From positions 62,001 to 126,000 of the forward strand of contig NJBN01000008.1 of assembly GCA_005223185.1 (NCBI GenBank): DNA of 64,000 bases. Direction: 5' to 3'. Positions 1 to 8,716 of the stretch are shown in pieces. Position numbers and translations under genes: made by a program. The notes under the pieces are model-generated. The model worked only from the letters and a program-made list of their open reading frames with translations. It was not told where the DNA came from and ran no database searches. The DNA comes from a candidate division LCP-89 bacterium B3_LCP. GTDB lineage: Bacteria > Electryoneota > B3-LCP. Numbering within the stretch: the stretch's first letter is position 1; every line of letters starts with the position of its first letter.

Positions 1-568
1 GAAGCGGAACCAGCAGATCGAAATGCTCCCTGCCGTAAGCCGCTCCGGTGGGATTTGAGGGGGAATTCAGAAATATCAACCTGGGATCGGTGGCTAATCC
101 AGCTTCCAACTGCGCAGGAGTCAACCTGAATCCGTTTTCCTGCGATGTGGGTAGTTCTATAACTTCACCTTGAGCTATATGCACCATCTCCGGATAGGAA
201 GTCCAGTACGGCGTCGGCATCAGAACCCTGTCTCCCGGATTGACGCAAACCAGAATCGAACTGGACAGTGCATGCTTGGAACCGCTGGATATGACCACCT
301 CATCCGCTGTTCTCTGTATGCCGGTCTCTCTGCTGAATTTATCCGCTACAGCTTCCCTCAGTTCAAGGATACCAGCACCCGCGGTATATCTGGTGAAGTT
401 ACTGTTTATAGCTTCTATTCCCGCGTCCTTGATGGGATCGGGAGTGGAAAAATCAGGTTCTCCCACCGACAGATTGATGACTTCGGGATTGCTGCGTGCC
501 TGTGCCGCTATTTCCAGTATCATGGATGGCGTCAAACGACTTATCCTGTCAGCCGCCTTGAATGCCAT
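1..568 (-). CDS. Class I/II aminotransferase (aspartate-type), 3' part beyond the window
   Basis: The frame opens at an ATG at 568 (MAFKAADRISRLTPSM) behind a GGAGG Shine-Dalgarno about ten bases upstream and stays open to base 1, so the N-terminal 189 residues are present and the rest is missing. It has the fold-type I signature SVGEPDF near residue 35, the TAGAGILELREA substrate region and NSPSNPTG near residue 170. The PLP-binding lysine lies beyond the edge. By family it transfers amino groups between aspartate or a similar amino acid and 2-oxoglutarate. A hairpin terminator separates it from pckA upstream, so it may have its own transcript. It is a paralogue of the aminotransferase at 2293-3510. 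Confidence 0.9.
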   Translation of the reverse strand, partial: MAFKAADRISRLTPSMILEIAAQARSNPEVINLSVGEPDFSTPDPIKDAGIEAINSNFTRYTAGAGILELREAVADKFSRETGIQRTADEVVISSGSKHALSSSILVCVNPGDRVLMPTPYWTSYPEMVHIAQGEVIELPTSQENGFRLTPAQLEAGLATDPRLIFLNSPSNPTGAAYGREHFDLLVPL

Positions 569-590
569 TGTTGTTAGCCTCCAAAGTTAT

Positions 591-632
591 AAAAAACCAT
601 CCGGACTAAGGATTTGCCTATGTACGGATGGT
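591..632 (-). terminator. Intrinsic terminator after pckA
   Basis: On the minus strand ACCATCCG pairs with CGGATGGT across a loop of about 21 bases and is followed by a run of T. It sits between the pckA stop and the next gene start. Confidence 0.7.
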
Positions 633-655
633 AAAGTTATACGTTTAAATTGCGT

Positions 656-2302
656 TTATCGCTTTGGACCAGCTGCAATCACTTCAGGAGTACAGCCCGC
701 TTCGTACTTCTTGAAATTTTCGATGAACCGCGTCGCCAGTTCCTTGTACATCTGCATATAGACCTCCCTGTCGGGCCAGGAACTCGCTGGATCCAGCACC
801 TGATCCGGTACGCCAGGGCAGGTTTTCGGCACTGCAAATCCGAAGACCGGATCAGTGGTATATTCAACGTCCAGAAGCTTTCCATCCAGCGCGGCGTTTA
901 GCAGCATCCTGGTGTACTTGATGCTGATTCGTTTACCTACACCGTATTTTCCTCCAACCCAGCCGGTATTGACCAACCAGCAGTTCACGTCATGCTTCAA
1001 GATTTTTCCTTTCAGCAATTCCGCGTAGTGGGAAGGGTGATGCACCATGAAAGGCGCCCCGAAACAGGAACTGAAGGTGATCTCTGGCTCTTTCCCTAAG
1101 TCAACTTCGGTGCCAGCGATTTTCGCCGTGTATCCCGATATGAATTGATAGAGAGCCTGATCGGGCGTAAGTTTGGCAATCGGAGGAATTACACCCGACG
1201 CATCACAGGTCAGCAGGATGATATTCTTGGGATGTGTGCCCATTTTTTCAGGCACAGCGTTATCTATATACTCCAGAGGATAGGACGCGCGTGTGTTTTC
1301 AGTAAAGCTTTCATCGTCCAGGTCTATCATTCTGGTTACCGGATCATAAGCAACGTTCTCGAGGACCGTTCCGAACTTGCGCGTACAAGCGTAAATCTGC
1401 GGTTCAGCCGACGGTGACAGGCGGATGACTTTGGCATAGCAACCAGCTTCAAAGTTGAATATGCCTTCATCGCTCCAGCCGTGCTCATCGTCTCCAATCA
1501 GGCTTCTGGCAGGATCAGCGGAAAGAGTAGTCTTACCCGTACCCGACAGTCCGAAGAAAAGGGCGCTGTTGCCATCACTACCGATATTAGCAGAACAGTG
1601 CATGGGCATGATGCCTTGCTGTGGAAGCAGGAAATTCAGTACGGTAAACGCCGATTTCTTTATTTCGCCAGCATAAGCACTGTTCCCTATAACGCACATC
1701 TTGGCGTCGAAATTGAGCACGATGAAAGTCTTGGAAACCGTGGAATCTATCTGTGGGATGCCTTTAAATGAAGGAATACATAAGATAGTGAATTCCGGTA
1801 CATGGCGGCGGTATTCTTCGTTTGTTTTGGGTAGTACAAACATGTTACGCACGAAGTGGGCGTGCCAGGCGTGTTCACAGATTACGCGTATAGGCATGGC
1901 GTAGTTGGGATCAGCACCGGCATAGCAATCCTGCACAAAGAGGTCGCGACCCTGCAAAAAACCCTGCATACGGTTGAATAGATCGTTGAACTTCTCCTGG
2001 CTGAAGGGGCGGTTGTATTCACCCCACCAGATCTTGTCTTCGGTGGTCCCTTCTTTCACTACGAATTTATCGTTAGCAGAGCGTGCCGTATGCTTGCCGG
2101 TCATAGCTACCATGGGTCCCTGCTGAGTTATCCGTCCTTCCTGACGAAAGGTAAATTCCTCATAAAGCGCTTCAATCGGTAGATTCCAATATACCTTGCG
2201 CAGTTCGGATAATCCGTGATTTTTCAGTCCGTAATCACTCTTCAGTGATTTTGCCTCGCTTTCGGCGGGTGTCTTTATATTTAGAATGTTGTTCACAGCC
2301 AA
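656..2302 (-). CDS. pckA: Phosphoenolpyruvate carboxykinase (ATP)
   Basis: Interconverts oxaloacetate plus ATP with PEP, CO2 and ADP at the branch between the TCA cycle and gluconeogenesis. The 548 residues match the usual ATP-type length. The P-loop GLSGTGKTTL is at 251-260, the metal-binding DDEHGW at 271-276 and the substrate-site MHCSANIG near 234. The start overlaps the 3' end of the upstream aminotransferase by 10 bases, which implies translational coupling. The pair would take aspartate to oxaloacetate and then PEP. The direction used in this organism is inference. Nothing appears truncated. Confidence 0.98.
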   Translation of the reverse strand: MAVNNILNIKTPAESEAKSLKSDYGLKNHGLSELRKVYWNLPIEALYEEFTFRQEGRITQQGPMVAMTGKHTARSANDKFVVKEGTTEDKIWWGEYNRPFSQEKFNDLFNRMQGFLQGRDLFVQDCYAGADPNYAMPIRVICEHAWHAHFVRNMFVLPKTNEEYRRHVPEFTILCIPSFKGIPQIDSTVSKTFIVLNFDAKMCVIGNSAYAGEIKKSAFTVLNFLLPQQGIMPMHCSANIGSDGNSALFFGLSGTGKTTLSADPARSLIGDDEHGWSDEGIFNFEAGCYAKVIRLSPSAEPQIYACTRKFGTVLENVAYDPVTRMIDLDDESFTENTRASYPLEYIDNAVPEKMGTHPKNIILLTCDASGVIPPIAKLTPDQALYQFISGYTAKIAGTEVDLGKEPEITFSSCFGAPFMVHHPSHYAELLKGKILKHDVNCWLVNTGWVGGKYGVGKRISIKYTRMLLNAALDGKLLDVEYTTDPVFGFAVPKTCPGVPDQVLDPASSWPDREVYMQMYKELATRFIENFKKYEAGCTPEVIAAGPKR

Positions 2303-3510
2303 TCCCTCACTAATTTTCTGTCGCCAATGTAAATCTCGTTGGGCGATTCAGGATCCAACGCCCACTTGATGCGCTCAACGCCCTGTTTGATATCCTTTAC
2401 TGTAGTTGCGTAACTCAACCGTAGATGACCTTCCATTCCGAATTCCTTACCCGGAACCGTTACCACCAGCGCCTTTTCCAGCAGGAATTTACACAGTTCG
2501 ATTGAATTCTTATTATATGCGCTAAAATCAGGCAAGCAGTAATAAGTACCATCCGGTTTTACGGTCTTGACTCCGGTGAAAGACGCCAACTCCTGCATCA
2601 TGACGTTGCGGTTGTTCTCAAGGGTCAAACGCAACGAATCCACCACACTCTGCAAGCCAGTCAGAGCGCCTTCTGCTGCAGCCTGCATTACAATGGAAGT
2701 ACATGACGTTGTCTGCGCCAGAATATTGGTCATCACCTCGACCAACTTTTTGTTAGCGATAGTCCAACCCACACGGAAGCCGGTCATGCCGTACAGTTTG
2801 GATATGCCATTCATGGTGATCACGTGCGTGTTTTCCAGGTCCTTATTAGTAAACTTGTAAGCAGAAACATGGGTTTTACCGTCAAAGACGAGCCGGTTGT
2901 AGATGTCGTCCATGATTAGGTAAATCCCCTTCTTCTCACAGAATTCCACCAGTTCAGCGATGAACTCCTCTCCGTACATCACACCGGAAGGATTGTTGGG
3001 ACTGTTGATGATGATGGCTTTGGTGTAGGAACCAACACTCTGTTCAATCTCCTGCATGCGCGGATAGAACGAACCGTCTTCAGGCGTTACAACTACAGGA
3101 ATGCCGTATAACATCTTGATCATTTCCGGGTAGCTGACCCAGTACGGCGCCACGATTATAACTTCATCCTGTGGATTAAGTATAGCGAAGAGGAGATTGT
3201 AGAGTGCCTGCTTGGCGCCGTTTGATACGATAACGTTTTCAGGTTCGGGTACTCTGTCGTAGATTTCTTCGGTGTACCTGATTATCGCCTTCTTCAGCGA
3301 TGGTATTCCATCAGAAGGTGCGTACTTAATATCGCCCGCATTGAGTTTGGCGGCGGAACTCAGGATTGCATTTATGGGAGCTTTATTCTTGGGTTCTCCG
3401 GCTCCTAAATGAACCACCGCTTCACCTTTCTCTTTTAAAAGCCTGGCTTTTTCGTTCAATGCCAGCGTGGGCGACTCAGCGATTGACAATGCCAGTTGAC
3501 TGAGGCTCAT
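2293..3510 (-). CDS. Aspartate/aromatic-type pyridoxal-phosphate aminotransferase
   Basis: A 405-residue fold-type I aminotransferase. Visible landmarks are the N-terminal LGAGEPKNKAP, SNGAKQAL near 96, NSPNNPSG at 169-176, DDIYNRL near 201 and the PLP lysine K238 in MNGISKLYGMTG, followed by FRVGW. The residues fit aspartate:2-oxoglutarate aminotransferase, but related alanine or aromatic enzymes cannot be excluded by eye. It starts at ATG 3510 with an AAGGAG Shine-Dalgarno and overlaps pckA, so the two probably form one transcript that feeds aspartate carbon into PEP. It is a clear paralogue of the partial gene at 1-568. Confidence 0.93.
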   Translation of the reverse strand: MSLSQLALSIAESPTLALNEKARLLKEKGEAVVHLGAGEPKNKAPINAILSSAAKLNAGDIKYAPSDGIPSLKKAIIRYTEEIYDRVPEPENVIVSNGAKQALYNLLFAILNPQDEVIIVAPYWVSYPEMIKMLYGIPVVVTPEDGSFYPRMQEIEQSVGSYTKAIIINSPNNPSGVMYGEEFIAELVEFCEKKGIYLIMDDIYNRLVFDGKTHVSAYKFTNKDLENTHVITMNGISKLYGMTGFRVGWTIANKKLVEVMTNILAQTTSCTSIVMQAAAEGALTGLQSVVDSLRLTLENNRNVMMQELASFTGVKTVKPDGTYYCLPDFSAYNKNSIELCKFLLEKALVVTVPGKEFGMEGHLRLSYATTVKDIKQGVERIKWALDPESPNEIYIGDRKLVRDWL

Positions 3511-3579
3511 ATGCTTAGTCTCCTTATAATGTGCGCAGTGCGCGCGATCTATGTTTTAGTCCTTCAGACTGTTGTAAAC

Positions 3580-4344
3580 CTATGATGTGATGACATAGGC
3601 TGCAGCAAGTGAGAAGAACAGGTTCGATGTATTTATACCCTGGTTATCGTAGTAATTTCGAATATCATCCTGCAGTGTCATACCGAAGTGGATGCCTGGA
3701 CTTAAACTCAGATTTGGTTTGATATTCAAGGAATATGTTGCATCAATCTGCCAATCTAACAATCCGCCAGCATCGGTAACTCCGGACCAGAGATTATGTC
3801 TATCATCTCCCCACCCCAAAGATGATGAAAGGAAAAGGTTGCCCGGTCCAACTGTTATGTCCTCAGACAAGCAAAAATCGGCATACACTCCGTGAAGCTG
3901 CCAGATATCCCAGTATATCATCAACGTTGGTGAAGTAAAAATGTCGCCGGTTACCCAGGCGGCTATCTCCGCTGTGCTCGATCCCAAGCCTGACGAGGTG
4001 GGAAAACTGCCATAGAAGAACTCTCCGCCGAATGAAAAAGTTTTATAGTTGCCTAAATAGAAATCCAGAAAAACATCCCATTCGTGGAAATTCCCTGGGT
4101 GTTTACCATTCTCATCGGTTAAGTCGTAGCTTCCCCAGAAGGTCATGGAAATACCGTGCGTTTCCATCCAGATATCCGGCTGAAGAACTGGATTTTCGTC
4201 GAATACAATTCCCCGCCAGATGTATTTCGACTGCATGCTTAAATCAAATCCGAGGGTAGGCGCTCTATCTTCTTGAGCGATGGAAAGACTTACAGCCATT
4301 CCAATGATTAAACAAACGGCTGAAAAGCGGTATAGCATATTCAT
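3580..4344 (-). CDS. Outer-membrane beta-barrel protein (TorF-like putative porin)
   Basis: 254 residues with a signal peptide ending SLSIAQ near residue 24, followed by alternating aromatic beta-strands rich in W, Y and G. The early SKYIWRGI motif is typical of the TorF/Gcw_chp putative porin family. The last strand ends in an aromatic-poor VITS, so the barrel closure is not textbook. The ATG overlaps the TGA of pta by one base, which implies co-translation with phosphate acetyltransferase, although no functional link is obvious. The substrate is unknown. Family assignment is from motif resemblance only. Confidence 0.7.
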   Translation of the reverse strand: MNMLYRFSAVCLIIGMAVSLSIAQEDRAPTLGFDLSMQSKYIWRGIVFDENPVLQPDIWMETHGISMTFWGSYDLTDENGKHPGNFHEWDVFLDFYLGNYKTFSFGGEFFYGSFPTSSGLGSSTAEIAAWVTGDIFTSPTLMIYWDIWQLHGVYADFCLSEDITVGPGNLFLSSSLGWGDDRHNLWSGVTDAGGLLDWQIDATYSLNIKPNLSLSPGIHFGMTLQDDIRNYYDNQGINTSNLFFSLAAAYVITS

Positions 4345-5342
4345 CAGACGGTAACTCCTTCCAATGAAGCGGATATCAAAGCATTGATGGCCGCGACGTT
4401 TACAATATCTGAGGCGTTGCAGCCGCGGGATAGATCAAATGCGGGTTTTTCCAATCCCTGCACGATAGGACCGATTGCCTGAGCGCCCGCTAACCGCTGA
4501 GTTATCTTGTATGCGATGTTACCCGCATCCAGATCAGGAAATATGAACACGTTAGCTTCACCCTTTACCGGTGATCCGGGCGCTTTGCTCTCTGCTACTT
4601 TGGGAACGATGGCAGCATCCACCTGCAGTTCACCATCCAACCGCAAGTCCGGGCGTAACTCTTTCGCCATTGCCGTCGCCTGTCTGACTTTATCTATGGA
4701 AGGTCCTTCAGCGGATCCTTTGGTGGAATAACTGAGCATCCCTACTACAGGTTCTTCACCAGTCAGCGCCTGGTGTATGTGCGCCGCCGATACCGCGATG
4801 GAAGCTAATTGTACTGCATCGGGATTGGGCACTACAGCGCCATCGGAATACATATAGACTTTGCCAGTGGGCATCACCATCATGAAGGAACTGGATACCA
4901 CTTTGATTCCTTCAGCCAGACCTATGCAGTACAAAGCCGCTCGTATGACATCTCCGGTAGAATGAGCCGCTCCAGCTACAGAACCTTGCGCTCTGCCGGT
5001 TTTCACCATAAGAGCCCCGAAGTACAGCGGATCTACCGCCAGTTGGCGAGCCTGATCCAGTGTCATGCCCTTGTGCTTGCGCCGCTCGTAGAGTATATCG
5101 GCTAACTCACCCTTGTAAGCTGCCATCTTTGGATCAAGCAGTTCCGCATTGTCTAAGTCCAATTCCAATTCCCGTGCGCGGCTTTCCATAATCTGCACGT
5201 CCCCCAGGACAATGGAGTGAATGATGTCATTATTTTGAAGTTCGGCAACAGCCTGTAAGGTGCGGTCGTCTTCACCTTCGGGGAAGACGACGCTGCGGCC
5301 CAACGCTTTCGCTCTATCACGAATCTGAGATAGTATATCCAA
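4344..5342 (-). CDS. pta: Phosphate acetyltransferase
   Basis: Converts acetyl-CoA and phosphate to acetyl phosphate and CoA. The 332-residue single-domain form begins MDILSQIRDRAKALG and has VFPEGEDDRTLQA near residue 19, TGRAQGSVAGAAHSTGDVIR near 115 and FIFPDLDAGNIAYK near 269, all characteristic of the PTA family. The start codon is TTG at 5342, behind a purine-rich GGGGGAAAAG. An ackA partner is not in the window. A good promoter lies at 5376-5404. Confidence 0.96.
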   Translation of the reverse strand: MDILSQIRDRAKALGRSVVFPEGEDDRTLQAVAELQNNDIIHSIVLGDVQIMESRARELELDLDNAELLDPKMAAYKGELADILYERRKHKGMTLDQARQLAVDPLYFGALMVKTGRAQGSVAGAAHSTGDVIRAALYCIGLAEGIKVVSSSFMMVMPTGKVYMYSDGAVVPNPDAVQLASIAVSAAHIHQALTGEEPVVGMLSYSTKGSAEGPSIDKVRQATAMAKELRPDLRLDGELQVDAAIVPKVAESKAPGSPVKGEANVFIFPDLDAGNIAYKITQRLAGAQAIGPIVQGLEKPAFDLSRGCNASDIVNVAAINALISASLEGVTV

Positions 5343-5375
5343 CTTTTCCCCCGCTTGTTAATAGAATAAAAAATT

Positions 5376-5404
5376 AATATACAACATTCAATTCCCAAAG
5401 GCAA
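5376..5404 (-). promoter_or_regulatory. Sigma70-type promoter of pta
   Basis: On the minus strand TTGCCT, a 17-bp spacer and TATATT lie about 35 bases upstream of the TTG start. The same spacing and -10 recur at other promoters in this window. Confidence 0.6.
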
Positions 5405-5466
5405 GTTAAATCGATCACAAGAGATATACATATATTTAGGGGAAACACAGTTTAAGTCAGCGAAAC

Positions 5467-5501
5467 AGAAAAAGGGGGCTGACCCTTTTGGGACAGCCCC
5501 C
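5467..5501 (-). terminator. Intrinsic terminator after the subtilisin-like protease
   Basis: On the minus strand GGGGGCTG pairs with CAGCCCCC, an inner CCC/GGG continues the stem around an AAAA loop, and TTTTT follows. It lies 33 bases beyond the stop codon at 5534. Confidence 0.85.
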
Positions 5502-5533
5502 TTCCTTTTATCCTGACTCCTAACTTCTGACTC

Positions 5534-8320
5534 CTACTTCATCAGCATCATCTTGCCGCTGGCGGTGAAGCCATCTGCTTTAAGCTGATAAATGTAGATA
5601 CCCGATGCTAAACCGGAACCATCGAAGGTTACCTCGTGGCTGCCAGCCTGGCGGAAACCATCAACTAACGAAGCGACTAATCTACCGCTTACATCATAGA
5701 CCGTAAGATTGACCTTGGCTGCTTCCGGTAATGTGAAGTTTAAAGTTGTCGTTGGATTAAACGGGTTTGGATAGTTCTGATTCATCGAGAACGATTCCGG
5801 CTGTATGGAAGAAACGGAATTTGTGGGGTAATCCATTTCTAACGATTCGCCTGAACTGAACCACTCTTCAATGACCATTCCATCGCCAGTAGTACTCTTC
5901 TCAAAGGTGAAGCTATCTGAGTGCCAGATTGCGTTCGGATAATAACCGACGCGTGCTTCGTAGGTATAAATACCATTCGGAGCACCTGCCGGAACACTCT
6001 GTGAACGCGTTCTGTCAATGAAGGATGATGCAGGTATGTTCAAGTTAGCCGGACCCACTGTAGGACCAAACCAGGTCAAGTCCGGTAACTGCACCATAAT
6101 CCAGGCCTGGAACGATGCCATCGAAGTCTCATTATTAGTGATGACGATGTCGAAGTCGAAACTGCCGCCTGTCGCCGGTATAACGATGGGCGGGCTAACT
6201 GGTTCGATGTCAATGGTAACGTCCAGCACAGGCGCTTCAATGCCGCTGACGACGAGAGCGTAATCAGCATCTAATTCAGGTGTTTCCGGATGACTGTCCT
6301 GGATGATTTCATCTGCTGAGATTTCTACCGTCCAGTCACCTACTTGAGGATTCTCCACAAATACGTTCTCTACTGTATTCTTATCGTCAGCAGTTCCGCC
6401 AGATACTGAATACGGAGAATCATACAGACCTCTATTACCCCAGTAAATTGTACCACCAGGAGAAGTTACTTTAAGTGAGAGGTCGTTGATGCGATGCTGA
6501 GTCTGGACTGCGGGATTTCCAGGAGGATCCGCATAAACGAGAGTAATCTTCAGTTCAGGTTCTCCCGCACTCACGGTAACCACGTGCTGAGTGACGTCGA
6601 AAGGAGCCAAGATGTCTGATTCATCGATGACATAAATCTTATTGCGCATGTCGTACAGTTTCTGAAGATCAGGCATTCCCCATCCCTGATGCACTCTGGT
6701 CTTATCATGGGTGGGACCCGAGAAATCATACTGATAAGCCGTAGCTACCAGCATAGCCTTCGCTGTTGACATATGGGCACGATTCTCGAACACCGAACCA
6801 CCAGGAATTACCGTGTTTCCAAAGATACCAGCATCCCACATTTCGAAGAACAGACCGACGTGGCCCGCGATGATCGGCGTGGCGGAACTGGTGCCACTGA
6901 ACTGGCCATAGCCGGTAGTTGACGTTGAGTACGTGGTATAGACCATATCGTAGAAATGAGTGAAGGTCGGTTTGACTCTGCCATCAGAGGCTGGACCAAT
7001 ACTGGCACTATTGTTCCACATGTCATCTCCTCTATCAAGCGTGTTGTAGTGGTAGAGCCCGCCACCTGAGATCATGTTCTTCGCCCATGCTTGAGGACGT
7101 GAATCTTCCCATCCTGAATTACTCTGGGACTGGCAGTGAACCAGGTCAAAGTCGAAGCAATAGGCGTCAGCATCAGCCGAAAATGTGGTGTAGGTTGTTG
7201 TGCGGGGACTTCCGACACTGGCGGTCTGGAAGACGGCATTATAAGGAGCCTGCACCAATTCACTGGAGCATACGTACCGATTTCCTCCAGTAAGCCCCCA
7301 ATAGCTGTAGGAAGCAGTGATACCTTGACCTTCCGGCAGCAGACCTCTGGCGTTGGCAACAACTCCGCTGGCGAAGCAGACACCTGCAGTGGCTGTTCCG
7401 TGTGATGCTGTAGACGGGGTTCCGTGCAGAAGCAGTGGATGATAGTTGAATTCCTGATGATTGTACTGGCACCCACTGTCGAAGGACTCACCGCGAACGT
7501 CATATCCGGCAAACCCGCCGACACTCTCTATGTAATTGGCGCCGCCAATTTCACGAACGACGTCCATATCTTCTTCGTATGGACCCCATCTGTCAATAAA
7601 GAGGATCTCATTCCAGCGTGCTACCTGGAAGAGTTGATCTGGATTCAGTGTCGCCTCAACCAGAAGCTTGCCAGCGTCAGCACGATTGACCAATCCACCC
7701 AAGGTTGAGATACGATCAGCTACGATAGCTTTCTGTTCGATGTTGTGCACCTGGATATTAAAGCGCTGGCGGGGATAAGCTGACCAGGCGTTGTCCAGGT
7801 TTTCTAACATGTACTCTTCAAGCCTGTAAGCAGGATGATATTGCCCTACCCAGCGGACGTAGGGCAGATTCTCGACCTGCTCGTAAACGCCACTATCCAT
7901 CTCCACTAAGTACGCAAACTGAGCGATATAGTGATGTACTGTACCACCTAACTGGGTGATTTCATTCTGGAATTCCTCAATTGGCTGGGTAATAAATTGT
8001 ACTATATACAGATTCACATTCTCATCTGCAGCCAGAATTGATTCAACGGCAGGCACTTCATGTATTGGATCGAAATGGGCATACCGTAATCCAAGTTCAT
8101 ATGATGCCTGGGCTCTGCGAAGTAATCGCCCATTTTTGTTGATTTCATAAAACGTGGCGAGTTCTCCATTTTCAGTCGGTTCTTCCCACAACTTAAGATT
8201 AATTGAAGAACCATCCATAGCAGTGATGTTCACATCAGCGTTCTGGTCTGCCGTAGCAACAACACTAAATGAAGTTGCAGCGAACAGTGCACAGATTAAC
8301 AAACTCAATGTTTTCTTCAT
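5534..8320 (-). CDS. Secreted subtilisin-like serine protease (S8) with type IX sorting domain
   Basis: 928 residues. Signal peptide 1-24 (ends VVATA), an inhibitor-like propeptide region to about 250, then an S8 catalytic domain with Asp281 in SFDSG, His307 in SHGTATAG and Ser478 in GTSSATP. A beta-sandwich P-like domain follows (about 575-695). Next comes a roughly 115-residue domain that is also present in the neighbouring protein at 8717-10519. The C-terminus (about 850-928) carries NQNYPNPFNPTTTL and a terminal GKMMLMK, the Por/type IX sorting signature. It should be exported to the cell surface or medium and degrade protein there. It starts at ATG with GAGGTGG upstream and ends in a strong terminator, so it is probably monocistronic. 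Confidence 0.93.
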   Translation of the reverse strand: MKKTLSLLICALFAATSFSVVATADQNADVNITAMDGSSINLKLWEEPTENGELATFYEINKNGRLLRRAQASYELGLRYAHFDPIHEVPAVESILAADENVNLYIVQFITQPIEEFQNEITQLGGTVHHYIAQFAYLVEMDSGVYEQVENLPYVRWVGQYHPAYRLEEYMLENLDNAWSAYPRQRFNIQVHNIEQKAIVADRISTLGGLVNRADAGKLLVEATLNPDQLFQVARWNEILFIDRWGPYEEDMDVVREIGGANYIESVGGFAGYDVRGESFDSGCQYNHQEFNYHPLLLHGTPSTASHGTATAGVCFASGVVANARGLLPEGQGITASYSYWGLTGGNRYVCSSELVQAPYNAVFQTASVGSPRTTTYTTFSADADAYCFDFDLVHCQSQSNSGWEDSRPQAWAKNMISGGGLYHYNTLDRGDDMWNNSASIGPASDGRVKPTFTHFYDMVYTTYSTSTTGYGQFSGTSSATPIIAGHVGLFFEMWDAGIFGNTVIPGGSVFENRAHMSTAKAMLVATAYQYDFSGPTHDKTRVHQGWGMPDLQKLYDMRNKIYVIDESDILAPFDVTQHVVTVSAGEPELKITLVYADPPGNPAVQTQHRINDLSLKVTSPGGTIYWGNRGLYDSPYSVSGGTADDKNTVENVFVENPQVGDWTVEISADEIIQDSHPETPELDADYALVVSGIEAPVLDVTIDIEPVSPPIVIPATGGSFDFDIVITNNETSMASFQAWIMVQLPDLTWFGPTVGPANLNIPASSFIDRTRSQSVPAGAPNGIYTYEARVGYYPNAIWHSDSFTFEKSTTGDGMVIEEWFSSGESLEMDYPTNSVSSIQPESFSMNQNYPNPFNPTTTLNFTLPEAAKVNLTVYDVSGRLVASLVDGFRQAGSHEVTFDGSGLASGIYIYQLKADGFTASGKMMLMK

Positions 8321-8524
8321 TTTCGTCCACCTCTCTTTTTGTGAGCAACGTTATTCTATACCGTCTTACCTAACGGATTAGTTGTTTATGACAGGAAAGT
8401 ACATGATGTATATATACGTTTGGACAACCAGGTTGTTTGGATTTTAAACCTCACCTGGTAAATTTAAGGAATAAAACAAAGCATGGGGCTGTCCTAAAAA
8501 CAGGACTGTCCCATTAGGGTAAAT

Positions 8525-8637
8525 GTCATTCTGAGTCCCAATTTATTGGGGCGAAGAATCTCTTGTTATTCTGTAAATCCCGTGGTCGGGGTCGTCCCTG
8601 ACCCCGACATGAGACTCTTCGCTGCGCTCGGAGTGAC
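8525..8637. repeat. Nested palindromic repeat with a second repeat inside its loop
   Basis: The outer arms GTCATTCTGAG and CTCGGAGTGAC pair, then GCGAAGAATCTC pairs with GAGACTCTTCGC. Inside lies a TCGGGGTCG...CGACCCCGA hairpin (about 8579-8610) of the family also seen at 29182-29230 and 62443-62490. The nesting suggests one repeat inserted into another. Confidence 0.75.
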
Positions 8638-8645
8638 ACATTGCC

Positions 8646-8692
8646 TGTTGCGTCAGGTCCTTATCAGTCGGCTGACTGAAGAGACCTGACGC
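8646..8692. repeat. GCGTCAGG palindrome family, copy 1
   Basis: GCGTCAGGTC and GACCTGACGC form arms about 23 bases apart, preceded by TGTT. Related copies are at 48835-48887, 52502-52543 and 61858-61899. Confidence 0.8.
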
Positions 8693-8716
8693 TTTAGAAA
8701 AACTCCTTTTTCCTCT

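Larger units (their letters stand above)
8321..8716. other. Gene-free spacer filled with nested palindromes
   Basis: No coding frame is convincing here. It holds a hairpin at 8483-8514 (ATGGG/CCCAT enclosing GTCCT/AGGAC), a long nested palindrome at 8525-8637, and a GCGTCAGG-family repeat at 8646-8692. The leader of the protease gene occupies the left end. Confidence 0.7.

Noticed and set aside
4507-5105. Plus-strand open frames opposite pta and other genes
   Set aside because: They are antisense shadows of well-identified proteins, with no ribosome site or family match.
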